Positions 35,924 to 44,173 of a stretch of DNA of 64,000 bases are shown in pieces. The position numbers were made by a program, and so were the translations under genes. Position 1 is the stretch's first letter. Every line of letters begins with the position of its first letter. Below the pieces are notes generated by a model, which was not told the DNA's origin, ran no database searches, and worked only from the letters and a program-made list of their open reading frames with translations. Origin of the DNA: Arthrobacter sp. 9AX (GTDB lineage: Bacteria > Actinomycetota > Actinomycetes > Actinomycetales > Micrococcaceae); the NCBI RefSeq assembly GCF_902506095.1, contig NZ_LR733293.1, positions 3,078,487-3,142,486 of the forward strand. The letters are read 5' to 3'.

Positions 35924-36868
35924 TCAGGCCTTTTCCGCCAGGAGCTGCAGCACGCCGAACACGGGTTCCCGGTCCAGGACCCGGGTATCGGTGACGCCCC
36001 CCTCCGCGAGGTGCCGCCGGAAGGCATCCTGCAGTGGCACCACGTTCATTCCCAGCCCGCTGCCCAGGATCACCGGGCCCGGGATGCCCAGCTGCTGCAG
36101 CACTTGCAAAGCCAGTGCGGCAAGGTCCTTCCCCGCCTGCTCCAGCAGTTCCTGGCTGGCGGTATGTCCCGCCGCCGCCGCTTCCACCACGAGCCGTGCC
36201 TGCTGGGCCCAGAACCGCCGGCCGGTGTCCGGGGAGTGGAACAGCGCAATCAGCTTGTTGGGGTGGTCCACGCCGCAGGATTGCAGCAGGGCCGCCGTGA
36301 GCTGGTCCACCTGAAGGCCCTGGTTCATCCGCCGCAGGCTGTGCCGCACCGCTTCGCGCCCCAGCCAGTAACCGCTGCCTTCATCTCCGAGGAGGTAACC
36401 CCAGCCGCCCGCCCTGGCCTCGCCGCCGTCGGCGTTCCTGCCCCAGGCTGCCGAGCCCGTGCCGGCAATGACTGCCACGCCGGTGCTGGCATGGCCGGCG
36501 GCGAGCAGCAGGCGCGAATCGTGGACCACCGTGATCTGTGCACCTGGGACGTGAGGTTCAATCAACGCGGCGAGGGCGGCCGCGTCCTCCTCGGTATCGA
36601 TGCCACCCGACCCGGCGTAGACGCGGGAAACCCCTTCGCCGCCGATCCGCTCGAACAGGCTGGCCAGGTTGCGCGCCGCCTCGTCGCGGGTGACGTTCTG
36701 CACGTTCGAGCTTCCGACGGACTCGTCCATCACCGGAACCCCGTCCTCGAACCGGACGCCTCGGGTCTTGGTCCCGCCGATATCCATGCCGATCACCACG
36801 CCGCGCGGAGCGTTGAGCGGCGGGGTCGGATCTGCGGGCAGGGACTGGGGCTTCTCGGTGTTCGTCAC
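35924..36868 (-). CDS. BadF/BadG-type ATPase, probable N-acetylglucosamine kinase
   Basis: 314 residues, ASKHA fold. Phosphate-1 motif IGMDIGGTKTRGVRF (about 26-40); adenosine and phosphate-2 motifs include VIAGTGSAAWGRN and LLGDEGSGYWLGREAV; ILGSGLGMNVV lies near the C-terminus. This set matches the BadF/BadG/BcrA/BcrD superfamily members that act as N-acetylglucosamine or glucosamine kinases. The first 20 residues are a Pro-rich extension. It is convergent with the pirin gene (four-base gap). The sugar substrate is inferred from family, not context. Confidence 0.85.
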   Translation of the reverse strand: MTNTEKPQSLPADPTPPLNAPRGVVIGMDIGGTKTRGVRFEDGVPVMDESVGSSNVQNVTRDEAARNLASLFERIGGEGVSRVYAGSGGIDTEEDAAALAALIEPHVPGAQITVVHDSRLLLAAGHASTGVAVIAGTGSAAWGRNADGGEARAGGWGYLLGDEGSGYWLGREAVRHSLRRMNQGLQVDQLTAALLQSCGVDHPNKLIALFHSPDTGRRFWAQQARLVVEAAAAGHTASQELLEQAGKDLAALALQVLQQLGIPGPVILGSGLGMNVVPLQDAFRRHLAEGGVTDTRVLDREPVFGVLQLLAEKA

Positions 36869-36877
36869 GTCACAAGA

Positions 36878-37885
36878 TTACTGGTCACGGGTGGGTGGTT
36901 CGGCGCCGGGCGGGCGGGACCGCCGCTTGACCAGCCCGGCCAGGAGTCCCGGCCCCTCCGTGAGGACCATGCCGCGGAACAGCCGGACTCCCAGTGGTTC
37001 CAGGTCCGGATTGCGCTGCCTCCAGCTCAGGCCCACATCGCGGAAGGCAAGGGCTGAATCAAGGGGTACCTCCACCCACCCCAGGTTGCCTGTCTCGGCG
37101 CTGACGTGCCGCCCTGGAGCATCCCCGCCCGGCGGCAGGATACTGACCCCGAGTCCGGCCGAGACCAGGCCCCGGACCGTGTGCGTGTCCTGGCTTTCGA
37201 ACGCGATCCGGGGCCGGTAGGCGGCTTCCCGGAACAAAGCATCCGTGAGGGAACGCATGCCGTACCCGGGACCGAGCGCCACGAACGGCTCGGAGCGGAT
37301 GTCGGCCATCGAGGCCAGCCGGCGCCCGGCGAGCGCGTGGGTGTGGTGGACCACCAGGCGGAGCGGCTCACGGTACAGCACGGCAGACAGCAGGTTCCTG
37401 CCTTCGGCGGCGACGGGCGCGGTCAGTGCCAGGTCGGATTCACCGGCGGCCAACTGGGCCAGGCACGTATCGCGCGCTCCCTGGGTCAGCGTGAAAACTG
37501 CTTCCGGGTGGCGGCCGCGGAAGGCGCTGATAAGCAGCGGCAGGGTGGACTCGCCGAACGTGTGCTGGAAGGACACCGGAATCCTGCCCCGGACAACATC
37601 CGACTCGCTGCGGACCAGGTCCAGCCCGGCCTGGAACTCCGACAGCGCCCGCTCGATATAGGGCAACAGGGAGCGGGCTGCGGGAGTGAGGCGGACTCCC
37701 CTGCCGTCCCTGACCAGCAGTTCAGTTCCCACGACGGCGCTGGCCCGGGACAGCGCCCTGCTCACCGTTGACTGGGGTACTCCGAGGAGTTCGGCCGTTT
37801 CCGTAACATGCTATGTCCGGCCCAGCTTGGCCAGCACCGGCAGGAGCGGAAGGAGCTGCACCAGTTGTTTGTGGTCGGGCTCCAT
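36878..37885 (-). pseudogene. LysR family regulator interrupted by an in-frame TAG
   Basis: Starting from ATG 37885, preceded by a very good Shine-Dalgarno (GAGGAGG), the frame reads MEPDHKQLVQLLPLLPVLAK, LGRT, then TAG at 37813-37811, then HVTETAELLGVPQSTVSRAL and continues open for more than 300 codons to the stop at 36878. The stop falls inside the winged helix-turn-helix, at codon 25, where a CAG (Gln) codon would restore a normal LysR protein of about 335 residues. The substrate-binding domain is intact, with GRIPVSFQHTFGESTLP and ALGPGYGMRSL. A restart at GTG 37765 would make a protein lacking half of the DNA-binding domain. It is divergent from an MFS gene, as in the E. coli ynfL/ynfM pair. 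Confidence 0.85.
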
Positions 37886-37931
37886 GGGGCCTCCTCGCTG
37901 CGGCCCGGCAGGGCCACTATTCCGAATTTGC

Positions 37932-37946
37932 TATGAGTTTTGCATA
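37932..37946. promoter_or_regulatory. Candidate LysR-type operator
   Basis: TATGAGTTTTGCATA, an interrupted palindrome (TATG-N7-CATA), lies in the short A/T-richer space between the divergent LysR and MFS genes and just before the MFS start region. It resembles but does not exactly match the T-N11-A LysR box. Assignment is by position. Confidence 0.3.
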
Positions 37947-37965
37947 AAACATGCATTGGAGCCTT

Positions 37966-39255
37966 ATGTCCGGCCGGGGCTACGCTGGCCGCATGCAGCA
38001 AAGTTCCCCCCGCCCCGTTCCCCAGGCTTCGAACGAAGGCTGGGACGGACATCCCAAAGGATCCACGGGCTACGGCCGGATCATCCTCGGCCTGGCCTTC
38101 GCCGGGGTAGCTACCTTTGCACAGCTGTATTCCACCCAGGCGGTCCTGCCGATCCTTGCCTCGGACCTGAAAGTCACGGCTGCCGAGGCAGCACTGACCA
38201 TTTCGCTGGCCACCGTCGGCCTGGCGGTCACGGTGATCCCCTGGTCTTTCCTGGCAGACCGGATTGGAAGGGTCAAGGCGATGGCGTGGGGCATCTCGGT
38301 GGCCACCGTCCTGGGCCTGCTGGTTCCCCTGGCCACCAGCTTCCCCGTGCTCCTGGGCCTGCGGCTCCTGGAAGGCATGGCCCTGGGCGGCATCCCGGCC
38401 ATCGCCATTGCCTACCTCAACGAAGAGGTCACCAAAGCCCACACCGCACTCGCCGCGGGAAGCTACGTTGCCGGCACCACGCTGGGCGGACTTGCGGGAC
38501 GGCTTGTGGCGGGCCCTGCCGGAGAACTGTGGGGTTGGCGTGCCGCCGCCCTGGCCGTCTCCGTGCTCGCTACTCTCGCCGCCGTCGCCTTCCTGGTCCT
38601 CGTTCCGCGGGCTCAGGGCTTTACGGCAGCCAAGGCGCCCGGACTCCGCGGTGCCGCGCGGAACCTCGGCGGCCACGTGCGCAACATCCGCCTGCTCGCC
38701 CTGTACATCCAGGCATTCCTGATGATGGGCGGCTTCGTGGCTGTGTACAACTACCTGGGGTTCCGGCTGTCCGGTGCACCCTTTGGCCTGCCCGCCACCG
38801 TGGTCAGCCTGATGTTCCTGGCCTACCTGTCCGGGACCTTTACATCCCGCTGGGCCGCGGGGCTGACCATGCGTTTCGGGCGCCGGAACGTGCTGCTCGC
38901 CGGTCTTGCGCTTTCGACGGCGGGCCTTGCCTTGACCCTGGCCCCGGCCCTTCCGTTGATCCTGGCGGGGTTGGTGGTCTTCACGGGCGGTTTCTTCGCC
39001 GCCCACAGCATCGGCGCCGGGTGGACGGGTGCCATCGCCAGCGCGGGCCGGGCCCAGGCGGCCTCGCTGTACAACCTTGCCTACTACCTCGGGTCAAGCA
39101 TCATCGGCTGGGCCGGCGGGCTGCTCTTCCAGTCGTTCGGCTGGAGCGCCCTGGCCGCCGCGGTGATGATCCTGGCCTGCCTCACCGCGGTGACTGTCGC
39201 CGTCGTCCATCCACGGGAAGCAGCCCAACCGGGGGAAGCAGGTGCCGCCGCCTGA
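37966..39255 (+). CDS. MFS transporter, YnfM-like
   Basis: 429 residues from the ATG at 37966, which has GGAG four bases upstream; in-frame ATGs at 37951 and 37993 are alternatives. Twelve predicted spans. The cytoplasmic loop 2-3 motif is LADRIGRVKAM (about 83-93). The early FAQLYSTQAVLPILASDL is the hallmark of the YnfM/arabinose-efflux-like subgroup, and LRLLEGMALGGIPAIAIAYL forms span 4. Probably an exporter of a small molecule; the substrate is unknown. It is divergent from the LysR gene that would be its natural regulator but is interrupted by a stop codon. Confidence 0.9.
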   Translation: MSGRGYAGRMQQSSPRPVPQASNEGWDGHPKGSTGYGRIILGLAFAGVATFAQLYSTQAVLPILASDLKVTAAEAALTISLATVGLAVTVIPWSFLADRIGRVKAMAWGISVATVLGLLVPLATSFPVLLGLRLLEGMALGGIPAIAIAYLNEEVTKAHTALAAGSYVAGTTLGGLAGRLVAGPAGELWGWRAAALAVSVLATLAAVAFLVLVPRAQGFTAAKAPGLRGAARNLGGHVRNIRLLALYIQAFLMMGGFVAVYNYLGFRLSGAPFGLPATVVSLMFLAYLSGTFTSRWAAGLTMRFGRRNVLLAGLALSTAGLALTLAPALPLILAGLVVFTGGFFAAHSIGAGWTGAIASAGRAQAASLYNLAYYLGSSIIGWAGGLLFQSFGWSALAAAVMILACLTAVTVAVVHPREAAQPGEAGAAA

Positions 39256-39307
39256 ACGCCGCCGCGGGGCGTCTAGGATAAACGCAGGAACTTTGTGAGG
39301 AGCCGCC

Positions 39308-39811
39308 GTGAGCACGAATGCCAGGAACATCAGGCCGGGAGTGCATCTGGAGCCCCTTGACGCCATCGACGAGCGCCTGCTGGCGGCCCTGGTGGCGGAT
39401 GCAAGGATCTCCAACAAGCAGCTCGCCGAACTTGTGGGCATCGCTCCCTCCACGGCCCTGATGCGGACCCGCGCGCTCTCCGAACGGGGAATTGTGCAGG
39501 GTTACGAGGCGAAACTCAACCTGTCTTCAATTGGCAGGTCCGTCCAGGCCCTGGTGGCCGTGCGGCTTCGCGCCCACGACCGCGACCAGATCGACCGCTT
39601 CACGGCCCGCGTCCCGCACCTGCCGGCCGTGCTGTCCACGTTCCACACCTCAGGTTCGGTGGACTACCTGCTGCACATTGCCGTCGCCACCACGGAGGAC
39701 CTGCGCGATTGGGTGCTGGACAACCTGGCCACCGATCCCGTGGTGGGGCACACGGAGACCACGCTGGTGTTCGAACATATCCAGGGCAACCACGGGCCGC
39801 TGCCGGAGTAA
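39308..39811 (+). CDS. Lrp/AsnC family transcriptional regulator
   Basis: 167 residues from the GTG at 39308 (GGAG seven bases upstream). The winged HTH at about 17-65 includes NKQLAELVGIAPSTALMRTR. The AsnC-type ligand-binding RAM domain follows (VQALVAVRLRAHDRDQIDRF, then SGSVDYLLHIAVATTEDL). It lies 52 bases after the MFS gene in the same direction, so it may be read from that transcript, although Lrp regulators often act on adjacent amino acid exporters. Effector not known. Confidence 0.9.
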   Translation: MSTNARNIRPGVHLEPLDAIDERLLAALVADARISNKQLAELVGIAPSTALMRTRALSERGIVQGYEAKLNLSSIGRSVQALVAVRLRAHDRDQIDRFTARVPHLPAVLSTFHTSGSVDYLLHIAVATTEDLRDWVLDNLATDPVVGHTETTLVFEHIQGNHGPLPE

Positions 39812-39816
39812 CCCGG

Positions 39817-41073
39817 CTAGGCGTGGCCCGGCGCCTCGCAGCTGTGCACGGCCCGGCGCCATGTGACGGCAGCCAGAATAAATGCTGCCGAGCCGCACAG
39901 CACCACGAATCCTGCAACGGACCGTTCCAGGCCGAAGACGCTCGAGGCCCAGCCAAGGCCCAGCACGGGAACGGCGCTGCCGAGGTAGGTGATGACGTAC
40001 AGCGAGCTGATGGTCTGGGCCTGCCGTGCGGGCTCCACGCGGCAGGCCACATCGTTGAAGACAGTGCGGAAAGCGAGGCCCTGCCCTGCGCCTGCGGCAA
40101 GGCTGGCCGCCACCAGCAGCGCCGCGCTGTTCCAGGCCCCCGCTGCGCCGAGCAGCAGTACTGCGGAACCCAGGACTGCCAGGCCGCCGGGCACAACGAA
40201 CCGGCTGCGGACGGTCACCAGCTGCGTCAGCGCCGATGCCGCGAGTGTCAGGCAGGCAAGGACACCGATCAGCGGACGGCTCTCCACGCCCATCATGCGG
40301 GCAAAGTAGCCCGGAGCCAGCGAGAGGCAGAAGCCAAAGACCGCAAAACTCAGGAAGCCGACGCCGGAGGCCAGCCAGAATGCGCCGCGCGCCTCACCAG
40401 TGACGGAGGGGCGGCGCGGGGCCAGCAGCTGCAGCGGGCGCGGGCCCGCCGGCAACTGGATGGCGGGGCGGGCCCGCAGCAGGTACAGCGGGACCAGGAG
40501 TGCGGCGAGGACTGCGGAGTGGACGTAGTAGGGGGCCGAGGTAGCCCGGGGGAGCAGTGACAGCAACCCGCCGATGACCGGGCCCGCCGCCACTCCCCCG
40601 GCTGACGCCAGCAAGGTGAAGCGGGAGGCCCATTCCGGGCGTGCCGGCAGCAGCTCCCGCAATGCAGCGGCGCTGGCACCGGTGGCGAGGGCCACCGCGG
40701 CACCCTGGAGCGCACGCGCGGCACACAGTTCGGCCAGCGTGTGGGCCCCGGCGAACAGCCAGCCGCCTGCAAGGCCTGCCACCACAGCCAGGATCAGGGC
40801 TGCCCGGCGTCCAATATGGTCAGACCAGTGGCCTGCCAGAATGAGCACAGCAACCAGCGCCAGGACGTAGGTTGCAAAGGCGGCTGTCACATCCAGCGGG
40901 GACAGGCCCAGCTGGACCTGCAGCAGCGGATACAGCGGCGTTGCCAGGTTGGCGCCCACCAGGAGCGTGAAAATGACAGCACCGGCCAACACCAGGCGCG
41001 CGGTGGTGGACGCGTCCCACCCGGCGGTGGTGGCTGGAGCCGGACGCATGCGGAGCTCGCTGAAGACCGTCAT
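39817..41073 (-). CDS. MFS transporter
   Basis: 418 residues from the ATG at 41073 (MTVFSELRMRPAPATT); a second ATG at 41049 is possible, and the open frame upstream to 41169 has no family support. Twelve spans. The loop motif is GHWSDHIGRRAALIL and span 4 is AARALQGAAVALATGASAAAL. It belongs to the general drug/amino acid exporter type of MFS_1. It is divergent from the second Lrp gene, with candidate Lrp operators between, which suggests Lrp-controlled export of an amino acid or related compound. It converges with the first Lrp gene (five-base gap). Confidence 0.88.
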   Translation of the reverse strand: MTVFSELRMRPAPATTAGWDASTTARLVLAGAVIFTLLVGANLATPLYPLLQVQLGLSPLDVTAAFATYVLALVAVLILAGHWSDHIGRRAALILAVVAGLAGGWLFAGAHTLAELCAARALQGAAVALATGASAAALRELLPARPEWASRFTLLASAGGVAAGPVIGGLLSLLPRATSAPYYVHSAVLAALLVPLYLLRARPAIQLPAGPRPLQLLAPRRPSVTGEARGAFWLASGVGFLSFAVFGFCLSLAPGYFARMMGVESRPLIGVLACLTLAASALTQLVTVRSRFVVPGGLAVLGSAVLLLGAAGAWNSAALLVAASLAAGAGQGLAFRTVFNDVACRVEPARQAQTISSLYVITYLGSAVPVLGLGWASSVFGLERSVAGFVVLCGSAAFILAAVTWRRAVHSCEAPGHA

Positions 41074-41192
41074 AGGGGTTGCCTTTGCTGCTGCCACGGC
41101 GGGTGGTCCTTGTGGGAGCCCGGGGCGGATGGATACTGGATAGCTCCAGCGTGGAGCAATCCTGCTCATTTAGACGGTGTAAGGTGCCAGAA

Positions 41193-41209
41193 TTGAGCAT
41201 GATCGTCAA
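41193..41209. promoter_or_regulatory. Candidate Lrp operator
   Basis: TTGAGCATGATCGTCAA is an interrupted palindrome (TTGA-N9-TCAA) just upstream of the Lrp start. A second inverted repeat, GAGCAATCCTGCTC, lies at about 41154-41167. Both are in the space shared with the divergent MFS gene. Role inferred from position and symmetry. Confidence 0.35.
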
Positions 41210-41218
41210 AAGATTGAT

Positions 41219-41776
41219 GTGCATGTGACGGAGAGTGATCATTTGGACAATTTGGACTCCACGGACTTGAAGATCCTCCTGGAACTCATCCGCGATCCGC
41301 GGATCCAGATCGGGGAACTCAGTGATTCGCTCGGTGTTGCCCGTAATACAGCCCAGTCCCGCGTCCGGCGCCTGCTCCGGGCCGGGGTGCTGCGCGCCGG
41401 CGGACGTGAGGTGGACCTGGATGCCGTCGGCTACGACGTGGTGGCGTTTGTGACCATTGAGGTTTCCCACCGGGAGCTGGACGGGGTGGTGGGTGCGCTG
41501 CGGATGATTCCGCAGGTCCTGGAGGTGCATGAAATTTCGGGCCGGGGTGACGTCTGGTGCCGCGTGGTGGCCACGGATACGCACAACCTCCAGGCTGCCC
41601 TGCGGCAGGTGCTCAGGATCAAAGGCGTCATCCGGACCGAAACCGTACTGGCCCTGCACACACACATCCCCTACCGGACAGAGCCGCTGATCAGCGGCCT
41701 GGCCAAGGCGTCCGCAGCGGGCCAACGCGGTCAGGCCAAGGCCTCACGGACCGGCGGCGAAGGGGCGGACGGCTAG
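41219..41776 (+). CDS. Lrp/AsnC family transcriptional regulator
   Basis: 185 residues from GTG 41219 (a GTG at 41225 is also possible). The HTH lies at about 14-60 with IQIGELSDSLGVARNTAQSR. The RAM domain follows: VVAFVTIEVSHRELDGVVGA and VHEISGRGDVWCRVVATDTH. The C-terminal tail of about 25 residues is Ala/Gly/Lys-rich and outside the domain. It is divergent from an MFS transporter, the typical layout of a local Lrp controlling an exporter. The ligand is probably an amino acid. Confidence 0.9.
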   Translation: MHVTESDHLDNLDSTDLKILLELIRDPRIQIGELSDSLGVARNTAQSRVRRLLRAGVLRAGGREVDLDAVGYDVVAFVTIEVSHRELDGVVGALRMIPQVLEVHEISGRGDVWCRVVATDTHNLQAALRQVLRIKGVIRTETVLALHTHIPYRTEPLISGLAKASAAGQRGQAKASRTGGEGADG

Positions 41777-41786
41777 GATTTCGAGA

Positions 41787-41915
41787 ATGGATTGGCTCTC
41801 TTACATCTTGCAGAACGGCTTCGCGGGCCGGCCTGCCGCCGTGACCCTGATCGACTCCGGCCACCACCTCGTGGCCATGACGGTGGCAGGGGCCATCATC
41901 GGCGGGGTGTCCTGA
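41787..41915 (+). CDS. Possible small membrane protein, 42 residues
   Basis: An ATG at 41787 with AGGA eight bases upstream opens a frame of 42 codons: MDWLSYILQNGFAGRPAAV, then an IDSGHHL segment and a hydrophobic C-terminus MTVAGAIIGGVS ending in TGA at 41913. The composition, with an aromatic N-terminus and a short hydrophobic end, suggests a small membrane-associated protein. It lies 11 bases after the Lrp gene and 37 bases before corA, so it could be a leader or partner of corA. No family recognised, and coding status is unproven. Confidence 0.4.
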   Translation: MDWLSYILQNGFAGRPAAVTLIDSGHHLVAMTVAGAIIGGVS

Positions 41916-41952
41916 TGCCGCTGATGAACCGTCCTGCGAAGGGAATCCTGGC

Positions 41953-42948
41953 ATGACGATCATTGACAACGCCGTGTACGTCAAGGGCGTCCGCCACGCC
42001 GAGCCCGAAAGCCTCGAACAGACCTTTGAGACGCTGGCAGAGCACGGTGGCATGGCCTGGATCGGCCTGTACCGGCCCACGGCCGACGAAATGGCGGCGG
42101 TGGCTAGGGAGTTCGGGCTGCACGCGCTGGCGGTGGAGGACGCCATCTCGGCGCACCAGCGCCCGAAGCTTGAGCGGTACGAGGACAACCTGTTCACGGT
42201 GCTTCGGCCCGCCCGGTACCTGGACGCCACCGAAACGGTGGAGTTCGGTGAACTGCACATCTTTACGGGCAGGAACTTTGTGGTTACTGTCCGGCACGCG
42301 GAAACTGCGGGCGTGGCAGAGGTACGGGAGCGGCTGGAAAGCAGGCCGGATCTGCTGCGGCACGGGCCCGAGGCCGTCCTGTATGCGTTGCTGGACCGGG
42401 TGGTGGATGACTACGGGCCGGTGGTGGCGGGGCTGGAGAACGACATTGACGAAATTGAAGACCAGCTTTTCAGCGGGGACACCGCGGTATCACGCCGCAT
42501 CTATGAACTCGCGCGTGAGGTCATCCAGTTCCAGCGCGCTATCCACCCGTTGCCGGACATGATGCGCCAGCTTAAGCGCGGTTTCGAAAAATACGATGTG
42601 GAAAGCGACCTGCGGCACAGCCTGCGCGATGTAGAGGACCACGTGGAGCGTGTCATCTCCCGGGCGGACTCCTTCCGGGACCTGCTGCAGAACGCCCTGA
42701 CCCTGGACGGGACCCTCACCGCCAACCGGCAGAACGAGGCCAGCGCGGAACAGAACGAACAAGTCAAGAAGATCTCGTCCTGGGCAGCCATCTTCTTCGC
42801 GCCGTCGTTCGTGGCCGGCGTCTATGGCATGAACTTCGACCATATGCCCGAACTGCACTGGACGCTGGGTTATCCGATGGCCATCGTTTTGATGGCAGCG
42901 ACGGCTGCGGTGATGTATGCGATCTTCAAGAAGAAGGGCTGGCTGTAG
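41953..42948 (+). CDS. corA: Magnesium/cobalt transporter CorA family
   Basis: 331 residues. The large cytoplasmic N-terminal domain (about 1-265) contains a helical stalk (ISRADSFRDLLQNALTLDG). Two C-terminal spans follow at about 272-292 and 303-324, with the selectivity motif YGMNF before the second. The basic C-terminus KKKGWL is typical. It forms a pentameric Mg2+ (or other divalent cation) channel. A magnesium-sensing leader was not recognised. A possible 42-residue gene precedes it. Confidence 0.95.
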   Translation: MTIIDNAVYVKGVRHAEPESLEQTFETLAEHGGMAWIGLYRPTADEMAAVAREFGLHALAVEDAISAHQRPKLERYEDNLFTVLRPARYLDATETVEFGELHIFTGRNFVVTVRHAETAGVAEVRERLESRPDLLRHGPEAVLYALLDRVVDDYGPVVAGLENDIDEIEDQLFSGDTAVSRRIYELAREVIQFQRAIHPLPDMMRQLKRGFEKYDVESDLRHSLRDVEDHVERVISRADSFRDLLQNALTLDGTLTANRQNEASAEQNEQVKKISSWAAIFFAPSFVAGVYGMNFDHMPELHWTLGYPMAIVLMAATAAVMYAIFKKKGWL

Positions 42949-42969
42949 GCCCGCCATGGAAAAAACCTG

Positions 42970-43042
42970 TGGAGCTAAGGGGATTCGAACCCCTGACCTC
43001 TTCGATGCGAACGAAGCGCTCTACCAACTGAGCTATAACCCC
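42970..43042 (-). tRNA. tRNA-Ala (anticodon CGC)
   Basis: 73 bases on the minus strand. The acceptor arms GGGGTTA and TAGCTCC pair through G-U and Watson-Crick pairs. The D-arm is AGCTCAGTTGGTAGAGC. The anticodon stem CTTCG/CGAAG has loop TTCGCAT, giving anticodon CGC (codon GCG, Ala). The T-arm contains GGTTCGAATCC. The discriminator base is A. The 3' CCA is not encoded. Confidence 0.95.
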
Positions 43043-43174
43043 GGAACCAGCCGCCCTGCAGGTGCCGTTCGGCGCCGGTGACCTTAGGCTACAAATTTTC
43101 CGCGCCCAATGCCAACTGCACACACCACGGGCACACAAAAGGCGGCCGGAATGCCCGGCCGCCTTCGCAAAGTG

Positions 43175-44098
43175 TCAGGCGCGGCGGCGCTGCAGGACGT
43201 CGTCGAGATTGCTCAGTGCGCTCTGCGCCTTGGTGAGCTGCTCGGCTTCGGGGGCCGTTGCCGCGGGGACGCCCGCGGCACCCTGCTTGAGGGACGGCTT
43301 GCCGGTAGCCTTGGGCGCCTCGGGCAACTCAAGGGGCTCGGGAGCCGGACGCTCAGCCTTTGCCGCCTCCACGTAGACCGGCTTGGGAACCTCCACCGGC
43401 TCCCAGGTGGATCCCGGCGCGGCCTGTGCAGCGCTGGTGTCACCGGCGGCCACGGCAACGGCCAATGCCGCCTCGCGAAGTTCAATCGCCGTCAGCGGTT
43501 TGACCTGCGGCCGGTGGGCCTCGGCGTCAAAAAGGGGGCTTTCGGGACGCGCCGGCGCAGTCTCGGGCTTCGGCGGTACGTGCGTGGCTGCGGGCTTTGG
43601 AGCGGGTGCGGCCATGGCCGAGCGGAAAGCCGCGTTGACCTTGGACTTCCGGTCACGGACGGCAAGGGTGCGGAGCAGGACTACGGACGCCACCGTCACT
43701 GCGGTGCAGGCCAGCGGGAGGACCGGGCTTCCCAGCCCGAACGCCAGCAGCACGGCAGAAACGAACGCTGTCAGGAGGGACAGCAGGCCCACCAGGGCAA
43801 TCGCCGTGCGGCCGTACCGGATCTTGAAATGACCCGTGGTAGCCGTGCTGCCTGCCGGCGTCGCGGATCCTGTGCTTTTCCTGGTGTCCATGGCATTCTC
43901 CTGCTGGGCGGCGATCTTCAAGACCAGCCCGGCTCGCGGGTCCGGCACATCCTCGGCGGGGGTGTCTGCCAGGAAGTCGCCGGCGGGCTGGAACTGGTGC
44001 CGGCGGTTCCGGAGGACGTAGGGGGCAACCCATACAATCCAGAGCACAACGGCAACCACAAGGATCACTGAGCTGCTAAGGGGGAAGTCCACACTCAA
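43175..44098 (-). CDS. Conserved membrane protein (Rv0996-like by position)
   Basis: 307 residues. An N-terminal span (about 9-27, SVILVVAVVLWIVWVAPYVL) is followed by a hydrophilic stretch and two more spans at about 98-142. The C-terminal half is a cytoplasmic or extracellular Ala/Pro/Glu-rich, probably disordered region ending in a short helix (TKAQSALSNLDDVLQRRRA). No enzyme motif seen. It follows rimJ and galU in the same direction, the same order as mycobacterial galU-(moeA)-rimJ-Rv0996, which supports orthology. Function unknown. Confidence 0.75.
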   Translation of the reverse strand: MSVDFPLSSSVILVVAVVLWIVWVAPYVLRNRRHQFQPAGDFLADTPAEDVPDPRAGLVLKIAAQQENAMDTRKSTGSATPAGSTATTGHFKIRYGRTAIALVGLLSLLTAFVSAVLLAFGLGSPVLPLACTAVTVASVVLLRTLAVRDRKSKVNAAFRSAMAAPAPKPAATHVPPKPETAPARPESPLFDAEAHRPQVKPLTAIELREAALAVAVAAGDTSAAQAAPGSTWEPVEVPKPVYVEAAKAERPAPEPLELPEAPKATGKPSLKQGAAGVPAATAPEAEQLTKAQSALSNLDDVLQRRRA

Positions 44099-44173
44099 AA
44101 CCGTATGAGCAACACGCGGGCCGCAGCCGCATTGGCTACGGTGTGTCGTGGCGCGGCTGGCAATTCATTGGAT

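Noticed and set aside
36878..37765. Treating the LysR sequence as an intact 295-residue gene starting at GTG 37765
   Set aside because: That start removes most of the helix-turn-helix, has no good ribosome-binding site, and ignores the clear upstream start with GAGGAGG and conserved N-terminal residues.
37932..37946. Considered as a confirmed LysR box
   Set aside because: The palindrome spacing does not match T-N11-A exactly, so it is listed only as a candidate.
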